Source: Betaproteobacteria bacterium
GTDB lineage: Bacteria; Pseudomonadota; Gammaproteobacteria; Burkholderiales; SG8-39
Reading direction: 5' to 3'
Length of the DNA: 6,484 nt
Assembly (NCBI GenBank): GCA_029865405.1
Contig: JAOUGZ010000158.1
Span: 1 to 6,484 of the forward strand
Below the pieces are notes generated by a model. The model did no database searches. It was given only the letters and a program-made list of their open reading frames with translations, and was not told where the DNA came from. The stretch's first letter is position 1, and every line of letters begins with the position of its first letter. Position numbers and translations under genes: made by a program. Of the stretch, positions 1-5,966 are shown piece after piece.

Positions 1-480
1 CTCGGGGGCGAGCACGCGGTATACGTCGTCGATCGTGTCGCCCACGGAAACCGCGTGCACGCGATCGCCCTGCGCGAGGTAATAGACGGTCGCTTCGCCC
101 GCCACTTGCAGCTGCCCGAGGAAGACCAGCGTCAGCGCCGGCGCGCTCGGGGGCGGCGGGGGTGGGGGCGGCGCTGCCGGGGCCGGCTTGGGCTTGACCA
201 CCGGCCGCGGCGGAGGCGCCCAGCTGTGCGGGGCGAACACGTCGCGCTTGCCCGGGCCGGCGTTGCGCCGCGGAATCTCGAACTGGGAATCGGCCTGCGC
301 GGTGCGCGTACCGGTGGGCGCCGCGGCGCTGCCCGGCGCGATGGTGGCCACGGGCACGACGTCGTCCCCGCTCCCGCGCTCGTCGGCTGCGCCCGCCGCG
401 CCGTACTCCTGCAGCGCGAGCAGCGCGAGCAGCGCGAGCAGCGCGACGAGGCCAGTCGCCGCCAGTGCGCGCGCGTTCAT
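1..480 (-). CDS. PilP/GspC-like inner-membrane component of a type II secretion-like system (partial, C-terminus off the left edge)
   Basis: Only the first 160 codons are present; the frame is still open at position 1. The start is the ATG at 480-478, which overlaps the stop of the preceding PilO-like gene (ATGA) and follows GGGAGGA with a 6-base spacer. Residues 1-4 are a short cytoplasmic tail. Residues 5-24 are a leucine/alanine transmembrane segment built from LAL repeats. Next comes a low-complexity periplasmic linker with an RDVFAP motif (79-84) and a proline-rich stretch including eight consecutive prolines (104-111). From about 115 a beta-rich domain begins (ALTLVFLG, YYLAQGDRV, VSVGDTIDDVYRV). 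By family knowledge, a single N-terminal anchor, linker, RDxFxP motif and small beta domain fit PilP/GspC homology-region proteins, which bridge the inner-membrane platform to the secretin. That role is inferred from architecture and gene order. No PDZ domain is visible, but the C-terminus is missing. Similar betaproteobacterial proteins have, as I recall, been given the odd label 'secretion system X translation initiation factor', which I would not follow. Confidence 0.75.
   Translation of the reverse strand, partial: MNARALAATGLVALLALLALLALQEYGAAGAADERGSGDDVVPVATIAPGSAAAPTGTRTAQADSQFEIPRRNAGPGKRDVFAPHSWAPPPRPVVKPKPAPAAPPPPPPPPSAPALTLVFLGQLQVAGEATVYYLAQGDRVHAVSVGDTIDDVYRVLAPE
412..447. repeat. 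Tandem 9-base repeat, four copies, inside a membrane-segment coding region
   Basis: On the plus strand the unit CAGCGCGAG occurs at 412-420, 421-429 and 430-438, followed by CAGCGCGAC at 439-447 with one mismatch. Read on the minus strand it is in frame and encodes repeated Leu-Ala-Leu, making up most of the transmembrane anchor of the PilP/GspC-like protein. Gain or loss of one unit would add or remove three residues without a frameshift. Confidence 0.9.
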
Positions 481-1100
481 CGCCGATCCTCCCGGGCCAC
501 TGGGAAGGGCTCGGTCACGGCGCGGTCGCGCGCTTCGATCGCGCCGGTTGCGCGCAGGTGCAGGGTCAACTCCAGGCGCGCGTCGATGTTGCCCAGGCCC
601 ACGCGCTCGCGCTGCAGGGTCACCTGCGTGACGGAGATCCAGGGCACCTCGACGAGCACCGCGCCGATGAACTGCCGGATGCGCGGATACTGGCCGCTCA
701 CGGGCAGCACGATCTTGTACTGCACCATGCCGAGCGCGTCGGGCTGCACGAAGCGGTATTCGCCCTGCGCCAGGCGCACGCCCGCGCGCGCGCCGAGGGC
801 GTAGAGCCGCGCCAGCACGTTCGCGGCCTCGCGCTCGTCCGGGAACGAGGCGGCGTACTGGCGCAACGCCGCGCTGCCGTCGTCCGCGACGATGCGCTCG
901 CGCGGGCGCAGGCCGCCGGCGCGCGCCGCCTCGAGGGCGTCGACGTGCGCGGCGAGCGGCTGCACCGAGCCGCTGTAGTAGCCCAGGCAGGCGGCGAAGA
1001 TCGCCGCGCCAATCAGCCCGGGCGCGCCCAGGCGCTCGGCGGCGCGGCGCGCGCGGCGCCGCAGCGCCAGCAGCGTCGGGGCGAGCCAGGCGCGGCTCAT
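477..1100 (-). CDS. PilO/GspM-like inner-membrane platform protein
   Basis: The protein is 207 aa. The ATG at 1100-1098 overlaps the stop of the PilN-like gene as ATGA, and a GGGGA lies about 8 bases upstream. Residues 1-27 form a very basic cytoplasmic tail (LALRRRARRAAERL). Residues 28-46 are one transmembrane helix. A short periplasmic coiled-coil-like stretch (50-100) follows. Then comes a ferredoxin-like fold region with the pattern ARLYALGARAGVRLAQGEYRF (98-117), YKIVLPVSGQYPRIRQFIGAVL (128-149) and PWISVTQVTLQR (153-164). By family knowledge, the 'beta strand - Y..I..F...vl' pattern with one N-terminal anchor is typical of PilO/GspM. These proteins dimerise with PilN/GspL and form the periplasmic alignment complex. 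Its position directly after a PilN-like gene and before a PilP/GspC-like gene supports the assignment. The assignment rests on architecture and order more than on strict motifs, so PilO versus GspM cannot be separated here. Confidence 0.8.
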   Translation of the reverse strand: MSRAWLAPTLLALRRRARRAAERLGAPGLIGAAIFAACLGYYSGSVQPLAAHVDALEAARAGGLRPRERIVADDGSAALRQYAASFPDEREAANVLARLYALGARAGVRLAQGEYRFVQPDALGMVQYKIVLPVSGQYPRIRQFIGAVLVEVPWISVTQVTLQRERVGLGNIDARLELTLHLRATGAIEARDRAVTEPFPVAREDRR

Positions 1101-1633
1101 GGCTGCGATCCCCAGTACGCGACGAGCGTGAACTGCACCGCGGCGCTGCCGCCCGTGCGCCGCTCGGCATGCGATTCGAGCAGCGCGCGCACGATCGGCG
1201 GCTGCGCGCCCAGGCGCTTCACGTACCTCAGCATGGCCTCCTTGTCGCGCGCCTCGCCGCTCACGCGCAGGGCCGAGCGGCGCGCGTCGGGCTCCACGGC
1301 GAGCAGCGCCACGGCGGGGTCCGTGGCTTCCTCCACGGCGTTGAACAGCTCGTTCCACGGCAGGCGCAGCTCGAGCGCGATCAGGCTTGCGCGCCGTTCC
1401 GCCTCTTCCAGGCGGCGCGGGTCCATGGCGACGGCCACCGCGCGCGCCCCGCCGGACCGCGCATCGCGCGACGCTCGCGCTTCCAGCGCATCGAACTCGC
1501 GCTGCAGCGCCTGCTGCCACGCGCCCAGGGCCGCGGCCGCCAGCAGTGCGGCGGCGAGCAGCGCGCGGCCCGCGCCCAGCCCGCGCGCGCCGTTGGCGAA
1601 GTGATCGAGCCGCAGGGCACGGGGCCGCGTCAT
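1097..1633 (-). CDS. PilN-like bitopic membrane protein of the secretion platform
   Basis: The protein is 178 aa. The ATG at 1633-1631 overlaps the preceding stop as ATGA and is preceded by GAGAGGAG with a 6-base spacer, a strong ribosome binding site. The N-terminus is a short cytoplasmic segment (MTRPRALRLDHF) followed by one transmembrane helix at about 22-39. An alpha-helical, charged region follows (40-90), then LPWNELFNAVEEA (91-103), then a small alpha/beta domain (about 106-173) with VALLAVEPDARRSALRVSGEA and VQFTLVAYW. By family knowledge this is the layout of PilN, or of the C-terminal half of GspL: an anchor, coiled coil and ferredoxin-like domain that pairs with PilO/GspM. In a canonical type II system this part would be fused to the preceding actin-like domain; here it is a separate gene. 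The short conserved N-terminus, which in PilN contacts PilM, is present but not strongly diagnostic. Confidence 0.8.
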   Translation of the reverse strand: MTRPRALRLDHFANGARGLGAGRALLAAALLAAAALGAWQQALQREFDALEARASRDARSGGARAVAVAMDPRRLEEAERRASLIALELRLPWNELFNAVEEATDPAVALLAVEPDARRSALRVSGEARDKEAMLRYVKRLGAQPPIVRALLESHAERRTGGSAAVQFTLVAYWGSQP

Positions 1634-2442
1634 GCCGCGCTCCTCTCGGGCGCGCCTTGCGCGCTCTCCGGCCAGAAAGCCTCGAGCAAGTGTGGCGCCG
1701 CGCCCGGCGCCGCGGGCAGCGGCTGCGCCAGGGGCAGGAGCGGCAGCAGGCAGATGGGCACGTCGGCCGGCGCTTCGTCCTCGAGCACCTGCTCGCGCTC
1801 GAGCAACTGCGCCAGCGCCTCGGCCGCCGGTTCCGCCACGCGCTGGCTGCGCACGCGGCGCCACCCCGGCGCGAGCAGTGCGCTCACGGCGATGCCGGGC
1901 TCGTGCACGATCAGCCGGCATCCGCCGGCGGGCAGCGCAAGGCGCGCGTGATTGAACGCGGCCATCAGCGCCGGCTGCAGGGCGCGCGGGCGCAAGCCGT
2001 GGCGCTCGAGCAGGGCGCGCAGGGCATCGACCAGCGCCTGCTCCATGCCGCTCGCCAGCCCGCCATCCTGGGCGGTGCCGTCTCCCGGACTGACGCGCAC
2101 GCTCCAGTGCTCGGCGGCGGCGCCGTGCACGCGCATGAAGTTGTGCCGCGCGAAGCGCACCTCGTCCTCCTGCGTGACGAGCAGCTCGCTCGCCGGCACC
2201 AGGCCGTAGCGCACGAAGTGGCTGGAGACGATGACCGTGGCATCGGCGCCGCGCGCGGGCGCGGCGGCGAGCAGCGCGCCCAGCGCCTCGAGCGCCGGCG
2301 TCCAGTCGAGCGCCGCGCCGGGCGCCGCGTCCAGCTGCGCGCGCTGCACCGGCGCCCGGCGCAGGCCGCGGGCGAAGCGCTGCAGCGCCGCGCGCTGCGG
2401 CGTCAGCAGCAGCCGCAGTTCGTCACGCCACCGCGGTGACAC
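1630..2442 (-). CDS. Soluble PilM-like / GspL cytoplasmic-domain-like protein
   Basis: The protein is 270 aa, starting at the GTG at 2442-2440 inside the end of gspE (20-base overlap). The start is chosen because GAGGTG (2452-2447) sits just upstream. The opening WRDELRLLLTPQRAALQRFARG (residues 5-26) looks like the first beta hairpin of the actin-like fold of PilM/GspL. VIVSSHFVRYGLVPASELL (70-88) and EVRFARHNFMRVHG (94-107) resemble the matching core of GspL-type proteins. CRLIVHEPGIAVSALLAPGW (175-194) looks like the second-lobe beta hairpin. No transmembrane helix is visible, so it should be cytoplasmic and held to the membrane by the PilN-like partner encoded next. The canonical PilM nucleotide motif (D.GSS near the N-terminus) is not recognisable, and the protein is shorter than typical PilM (about 350 aa). 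It may therefore be a non-ATP-binding scaffold that docks GspE, as GspL does. Assignment comes from order, partial resemblance and the lack of a membrane anchor. Confidence 0.72.
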   Translation of the reverse strand: MSPRWRDELRLLLTPQRAALQRFARGLRRAPVQRAQLDAAPGAALDWTPALEALGALLAAAPARGADATVIVSSHFVRYGLVPASELLVTQEDEVRFARHNFMRVHGAAAEHWSVRVSPGDGTAQDGGLASGMEQALVDALRALLERHGLRPRALQPALMAAFNHARLALPAGGCRLIVHEPGIAVSALLAPGWRRVRSQRVAEPAAEALAQLLEREQVLEDEAPADVPICLLPLLPLAQPLPAAPGAAPHLLEAFWPESAQGAPERSAA

Positions 2443-4105
2443 GATTCACCTCGTCCAACGTGGTTTCGCCGCTGCGCACGAGTGCCAGCGCCGCCTGGCG
2501 CAGGAAGCGCGTTCCCGACTGCTCGGCCGCCGCGCGCAGCGTGCGCAGCGGCGCGCGCGACACGATCAGCTCGGCGATCTCGGGCGTGAGCCGCAGCAGC
2601 TCGCCGACCGCCTTGCGCCCCTTGTAGCCCGTGCCGCGGCACACGCCGCAGCCGCGCCCCGCGCGCCAGCGGTAGCCGGCGACGCTCTCGCGCTCGAGCG
2701 CGGAGTCGGCGAGCTGCTCGGCGGTGGGCGGCGCCGCCTCCGAGCACTCCGGGCAGTTCAGGCGCACCAATCGCTGCGCCAGCACGCCGTTCAGCGCCGA
2801 GACCAGGTTGTAGGGATCGACCTGCATGTGCGTGAAGCGGCCGATGACGTCGAACACGTTGTTCGCGTGCACCGTGGTGAGCACGAGGTGGCCGGTGAGC
2901 GCCGCCTGCACGCCGATCTGCGCGGTCTCCGGGTCGCGGATCTCGCCGACCATGATCTTGTCGGGGTCGTGGCGCAGGATCGAGCGCAGCCCGCGCGCGA
3001 AGGTGAGGCCTTTCTTCTCGTTCACCGGAATCTGCAGCACGCCGGCGAGCTGGTACTCGACCGGGTCCTCGATGGTGACGATCTTGTCGCGGCCGTGGTT
3101 GATCTCGGAGATCGCCGCGTACAGGGTCGTGGTCTTGCCGCTGCCGGTCGGCCCGGTCACCAGGAGCATGCCGTAGGGCTCGCGCGACAGCCGCCGCAGG
3201 CCGCGCATGGTGGTCTCGTCGAAGCCCAGCTGCGCCAGGGTCAGCCCCGCCACGCGATCGGCCAGCGCCTGCTTGTCCAGGATGCGCAGCACCGCGTCCT
3301 CGCCGAAGATGCTGGGCATGATCGACACGCGCAGGTCCACCTCGCGGCCGCGCGTCGCGATCTTCAGCCGCCCGTCCTGCGGCACGCGGGTCTCGGCGAT
3401 GTCGAGCTCGGACATCACCTTGACGCGCGAGACCATCTGCTGCGCCTGCTCGCGCCCGCCGACCACGCCGACCGGCGAGAGCACGCCGTCGATGCGGTAC
3501 TTGATCTCCAGTCCGTCGGCGCGCGATTCCAGGTGGATGTCGCTCGCGCCCGTCTTCAGCGCGTCGTACAGGGTCGAGTTGACCAGGCGCACCGTGGGGT
3601 TGGTGTCCTCGCTGATCGAGGCGAACGACAGGTCCTCGAGCGCGGCTGCGGCACGCGCCTGGGCGGCGGGCGCCAGCGCGCCGTCGATGGCGCGCAGCGC
3701 GTCCTCCTGGCGCACGAGGTACACCGCCAGATCGTCGCGGTGCGCGAGGACCCAGGAAAACGCGCTGCGGATGCGCGCCTCGGCCCACTCGATGCGCTCG
3801 GCGTCGAGCGGATCGGCGCATACCACCAGCAGCTCGCCGGCGCCGTCGCGGGCGGCGATGACGCCGTGGCGGGCGGCCTCGGGGAACGGCAGCACGCCGT
3901 AGTCGGGCGCCAGCGCCGCGAGCTGCGCGTTGCTCAGGGTGCGGTAATGCAGCAGCTGGCCGAGCTGGCCCACGAATTCGCGCGGTGGCAGCCCCGAGCG
4001 CTCCTCGAGCAGCTCGAGCGCGCTGCGGCTGTCGCGCGCGGCGTCTTCGCGCGCGCGGCGCAGGACGGCCGCGTCGAGCACGAAGGCGCTGACCGGCGCG
4101 TTCAT
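2423..4105 (-). CDS. gspE: Type II secretion ATPase GspE
   Basis: The protein is 560 aa. The ATG at 4105-4103 overlaps the gspF stop as ATGA, and GGGAG lies six bases upstream. An N-terminal region (about 1-150) matches the GspE/PilB N domains in position and tone (LLHYRTLSNAQLAALAPDYG). Then comes the N2-like ATPase entry (NPTVRLVNSTLYDALKTGASDIHLE, 169-193). Catalytic motifs are all present: Walker A GPTGSGKT (318-325), Asp box EDPVE (346-350), atypical Walker B IMVGEIRD (384-391) and His box TGHLVLTTVHAN (404-415). A tetracysteine zinc module is also intact (C451, C454, C486, C489, as CPEC and CGVC). By family knowledge this hexameric cytoplasmic ATPase drives pseudopilus assembly and docks on GspL and GspF. 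Length is usual for the family and nothing looks broken. A PilB/MshE reading is possible from the motifs alone, but the neighbouring GspG favours GspE. The same frame stays open far upstream through gspF, which is a GC effect and not a longer protein. Confidence 0.96.
   Translation of the reverse strand: MNAPVSAFVLDAAVLRRAREDAARDSRSALELLEERSGLPPREFVGQLGQLLHYRTLSNAQLAALAPDYGVLPFPEAARHGVIAARDGAGELLVVCADPLDAERIEWAEARIRSAFSWVLAHRDDLAVYLVRQEDALRAIDGALAPAAQARAAAALEDLSFASISEDTNPTVRLVNSTLYDALKTGASDIHLESRADGLEIKYRIDGVLSPVGVVGGREQAQQMVSRVKVMSELDIAETRVPQDGRLKIATRGREVDLRVSIMPSIFGEDAVLRILDKQALADRVAGLTLAQLGFDETTMRGLRRLSREPYGMLLVTGPTGSGKTTTLYAAISEINHGRDKIVTIEDPVEYQLAGVLQIPVNEKKGLTFARGLRSILRHDPDKIMVGEIRDPETAQIGVQAALTGHLVLTTVHANNVFDVIGRFTHMQVDPYNLVSALNGVLAQRLVRLNCPECSEAAPPTAEQLADSALERESVAGYRWRAGRGCGVCRGTGYKGRKAVGELLRLTPEIAELIVSRAPLRTLRAAAEQSGTRFLRQAALALVRSGETTLDEVNRVTAVA
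2447..2452 (-). promoter_or_regulatory. Ribosome binding site that fixes the GTG start of the PilM/GspL-like gene
   Basis: The minus strand reads GAGGTG followed by four bases and then the GTG start at 2442. It lies inside the 3' end of gspE, so the downstream gene starts before gspE ends. It supports the GTG start over later in-frame candidates. Confidence 0.6.
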
Positions 4106-5289
4106 TGCAGGCTCCCGGCCAGCTCGAACACCGGCACGTACATCAGGACCACGATCAGGCCGATCAGCGCGCCGATCAGCAGCATCAGCAGCGGCTCGAA
4201 CAGCCGCGTGAACCAGTCGACCGCGCGCGCCATCTCCTCTTCGTGGAACGTGGCGATGCGGCCCATCAGCTCGCTCATGCGCCCGGAGCGCTCGCCCACG
4301 CGCAGCATGCGCAGGGCGACCGGCGTGGTGAGGCCGTGCTCGTGCAGCGCCGTCGAGATCAGCTGGCCCGCGCCCAGCGCCTGCACCGCGCGCTCGAGCC
4401 GCGGCCGCAGCTGCGGCGCCAGCATCTCGCCACACTGCTTGAGCGCCGCAACGATCGTGAGGCCGCTTTGCAGCAGCATGCCGAGCGTGCGATACAGCCG
4501 CGCCAGCTGGTACACCCGCAGGCGCTCGCCGAACGCCGGCACGCGCCAAGGCGCCCGCGCCAGCCGCGCGCCCACGCCCGGTCGCGTAAGCGCGTAGCCC
4601 GCGAAGGCGAGCAGCGCGAGCAGGCCAAGCAGCGTCGCGGCCCAATGCGCCTCGAAGTAGCGGCCCCAGGTGAGCAGCAGCTGCGACAGGAACGGCAGGT
4701 CGCGCCCGGCGTCCTCGTACACGGCGGCAAAACGCGGCACCACGTAGGCGAGCAGGAACAGGGTGACCAGCGCGCCGACGGCGAGCAGCAGCGCCGGGTA
4801 AATCAAGGCGCCGATGACGCGCTTGCGCACCGTCTCGATCTGGCTGCGGTAGGCGACGAAGCGCGCCAGCGCCTCGGGCAGGTCGCCGGTGGTTTCCGCC
4901 GCCCGCACGGTCGCCACGAACAGCGTCGGGAAGGCCCCCGGATGCGCGGCGAGGGCGTTCGACAGCGGCGCGCCGGAGGACACGATGCGCATGACGTCCT
5001 GCAGCGTCGCCCTGACGGCGAGCCGCTCTTCCTTGTCGGCGAGCGCCTGCAGCGATTCGACCAGGCCCAGGCCGGCGGCGAGCAGCGCGCACAGTTCCTG
5101 GCTGAACGCGAGCAGCGGGAAGCGCCCGCGCGCCGGCCGCCCGCGCCACCAGGCGCGCGTCGCGCGCACGCCGACGACGTGCAGACCGCGTTCGACGGCC
5201 TCGCGCCGCGCATGCTCGGCGTCGGCCGCCTCCAGCGTCAGCCGGACGGGAGCGGCGTGCCTGGAGATCGCGGAGATTTCGAAGCGCAC
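4102..5289 (-). CDS. gspF: Type II secretion inner-membrane platform protein GspF
   Basis: The protein is 395 aa from the GTG at 5289-5287, 8 bases after the gspG stop. This start was chosen because MRFEISAIS...VRLTLEAADAEHARREAVERGLHVVGVR matches the usual GspF N-terminus, and no ATG occurs upstream in frame within the spacer. There is no clear Shine-Dalgarno sequence, so it probably depends on translation of gspG. Two homologous cytoplasmic GspF domains are visible. Domain one spans about 63-160 (LLAAGLGLVESLQAL, RAAETTGDLPEAL) and domain two about 265-360 (LLQSGLTIVAALK, RVGERSGRMSELM). Transmembrane helices lie at about 163-185, 216-234 and 363-388. By family knowledge GspF is the membrane hub that contacts GspE and GspL and passes pseudopilin subunits into the growing pseudopilus. 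Length and layout are normal and no key segment is missing. Confidence 0.95.
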   Translation of the reverse strand: MRFEISAISRHAAPVRLTLEAADAEHARREAVERGLHVVGVRATRAWWRGRPARGRFPLLAFSQELCALLAAGLGLVESLQALADKEERLAVRATLQDVMRIVSSGAPLSNALAAHPGAFPTLFVATVRAAETTGDLPEALARFVAYRSQIETVRKRVIGALIYPALLLAVGALVTLFLLAYVVPRFAAVYEDAGRDLPFLSQLLLTWGRYFEAHWAATLLGLLALLAFAGYALTRPGVGARLARAPWRVPAFGERLRVYQLARLYRTLGMLLQSGLTIVAALKQCGEMLAPQLRPRLERAVQALGAGQLISTALHEHGLTTPVALRMLRVGERSGRMSELMGRIATFHEEEMARAVDWFTRLFEPLLMLLIGALIGLIVVLMYVPVFELAGSLQ

Positions 5290-5297
5290 GGTGCCGG

Positions 5298-5798
5298 TTA
5301 CCAGTTCGTGATGTCCGCGGCTTCGCCGGTGCCGCCCGGCTGGCCGTCCTTGCCGTACGACAGCAGGTCGAACTCGCCGTGCGCACCCGGTGCCTTGTAG
5401 ACATAAGGGCGATCCCAGGGATCCAGCGGCACGCTCTTCTTCAGGTACGGGCCGGCCCACTTGGGCTCGTTCGCCGGCTTGGTCACCAGCGCGTTCAGGC
5501 CGGCCTCGCTCGACGGATAGCGGCCGGTATCGAGCCGATATTGGTCGAGCGCTTTCTCGAGCGCGTCGATCTGCGCCTTGGCGACCTTGACCTCGGACTT
5601 GCCGATCTGGCCGAAATAGCGCGGTCCGACGTAACCGGCCAGCAAGCCGATGATGACCATCACCACCAGCAGCTCGAGCAGCGTGAACCCTTGCACACGT
5701 GCCTTGTGCGCGAGCCGTGTGGACGCGTCGCCGTTTGTCGTCATGTCTGTGGCTCGCGCCCGTCGCGCGAGCGTGAAAACCCCATAGATTCTAGGCAT
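5298..5798 (-). CDS. gspG: Major pseudopilin GspG
   Basis: The mature part is 129 aa and begins at the prepilin peptidase site G|FTLLE, with Glu at mature +5. It is followed by the hydrophobic helix FTLLELLVVMVIIGLLAGYV and the GspG-type body (DTGRYPSSEAGLNAL, GPYLKK, PLDPWDRPYVY). The C-terminal loop GKDGQPGGTGEAADITNW matches the calcium-binding loop of type II major pseudopilins. After cleavage and N-methylation it should polymerise in the inner membrane into the pseudopilus that pushes substrates through the secretin. The start is uncertain. The ATG at 5798 lies 12 bases after a strong AGGAGG and gives a 37-residue leader (166 aa in total). The in-frame ATG at 5744 gives a more ordinary 19-residue leader (148 aa) but has no clear ribosome binding site. 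The codons between them (CCT, AGA, GGG, CGA) are unlike the rest of the operon, which favours 5744. It is the first gene of the operon. Confidence 0.95.
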   Translation of the reverse strand: MPRIYGVFTLARRARATDMTTNGDASTRLAHKARVQGFTLLELLVVMVIIGLLAGYVGPRYFGQIGKSEVKVAKAQIDALEKALDQYRLDTGRYPSSEAGLNALVTKPANEPKWAGPYLKKSVPLDPWDRPYVYKAPGAHGEFDLLSYGKDGQPGGTGEAADITNW

Positions 5799-5810
5799 TA
5801 GCTGGCTTTT

Positions 5811-5816
5811 CCTCCT
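5811..5816 (-). promoter_or_regulatory. Strong Shine-Dalgarno sequence before gspG
   Basis: The minus strand reads AGGAGG, then a 12-base A-rich spacer, then the ATG at 5798. It is the strongest ribosome binding sequence near gspG and is the reason for preferring 5798. However, the spacer is longer than the six-base spacing used by several downstream genes. Confidence 0.55.
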
Positions 5817-5932
5817 GCGGCGGGATGTCGCACCTGGGGCGCCTACGACCCCATTCTGCGGCACTTAGCGGGTGGATTTGGTCAACATTGGCAATAACGG
5901 GCGTCGGCACTGGACAAAGGGTCGGCCGGAAG

Positions 5933-5942
5933 GGAGCGCTCC
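5933..5942. other. Ten-base palindrome overlapping a ribosome binding site
   Basis: GGAGCGCTCC is a perfect inverted repeat with no spacer. It overlaps the GGAAGGGAG ribosome binding sequence (5928-5936) and abuts the leader ATG at 5943. As RNA it could form only a very short hairpin. As DNA it could be a small protein-binding site or simply chance in GC-rich sequence. Confidence 0.3.
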
Positions 5943-5966
5943 ATGCCGATAAGATTTGCCAGATGA
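5943..5966 (+). CDS. Possible 7-codon leader peptide upstream of the dehydrogenase
   Basis: ATG at 5943 opens the frame MPIRFAR and stops at TGA 5964-5966, which overlaps the dehydrogenase ATG at 5963 as ATGA. The sequence GGAAGGGAG ends six bases before this ATG, the spacing seen for several genes of the neighbouring operon, whereas the dehydrogenase ATG itself has no good site. This would fit translational coupling from a tiny leader, but a frame this short can arise by chance. Confidence 0.3.
   Translation: MPIRFAR

Larger units (their letters stand above)
5799..5962. promoter_or_regulatory. Divergent intergenic region between the secretion operon and the dehydrogenase gene
   Basis: This 164-base spacer must hold the leftward promoter of the secretion operon and probably the rightward promoter of the dehydrogenase, since both reading directions begin here. 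The stretch around 5876-5898 is noticeably more AT-rich than its surroundings. On the minus strand TTGACC (5885-5880) resembles a -35 box, and on the plus strand TTGGCA (5888-5893) does too. Neither has a convincing -10 box at 16-18 bases, so no promoter is placed. No terminator-like hairpin followed by a T run is seen. Confidence 0.5.

Noticed and set aside
1..480. Annotation of the left-edge protein as a translation initiation factor
   Set aside because: Alanine/proline-rich linkers can give spurious matches to IF-2. The membrane anchor, RDVFAP motif and operon position point to a PilP/GspC-like protein.
465..1604. A 379-codon plus-strand open frame across the PilN- and PilO-like genes
   Set aside because: Low-complexity Arg/Ala-rich translation with no recognisable fold; the minus-strand genes here have membrane helices, ribosome sites and operon spacing.
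2231..4597. A 788-codon plus-strand open frame opposite the PilM-like gene, gspE and part of gspF
   Set aside because: Its composition is dominated by Arg, Ala, His and Gln without domains, and it lies antisense to clear gspE and gspF coding sequence. This is the usual antisense shadow in GC-rich DNA.
2423..5404. A 993-codon minus-strand frame that would extend gspE through gspF
   Set aside because: The upstream part is an out-of-frame reading of gspF. The real start at 4105 has a ribosome site, an ATGA overlap and the expected GspE length.
5876..5898. A LysR-like TTG...CAA inverted motif and paired -35 boxes in the divergent spacer
   Set aside because: The arms match over only three bases, no regulator gene is adjacent in the window, and no -10 boxes fall at the right spacing on either strand.
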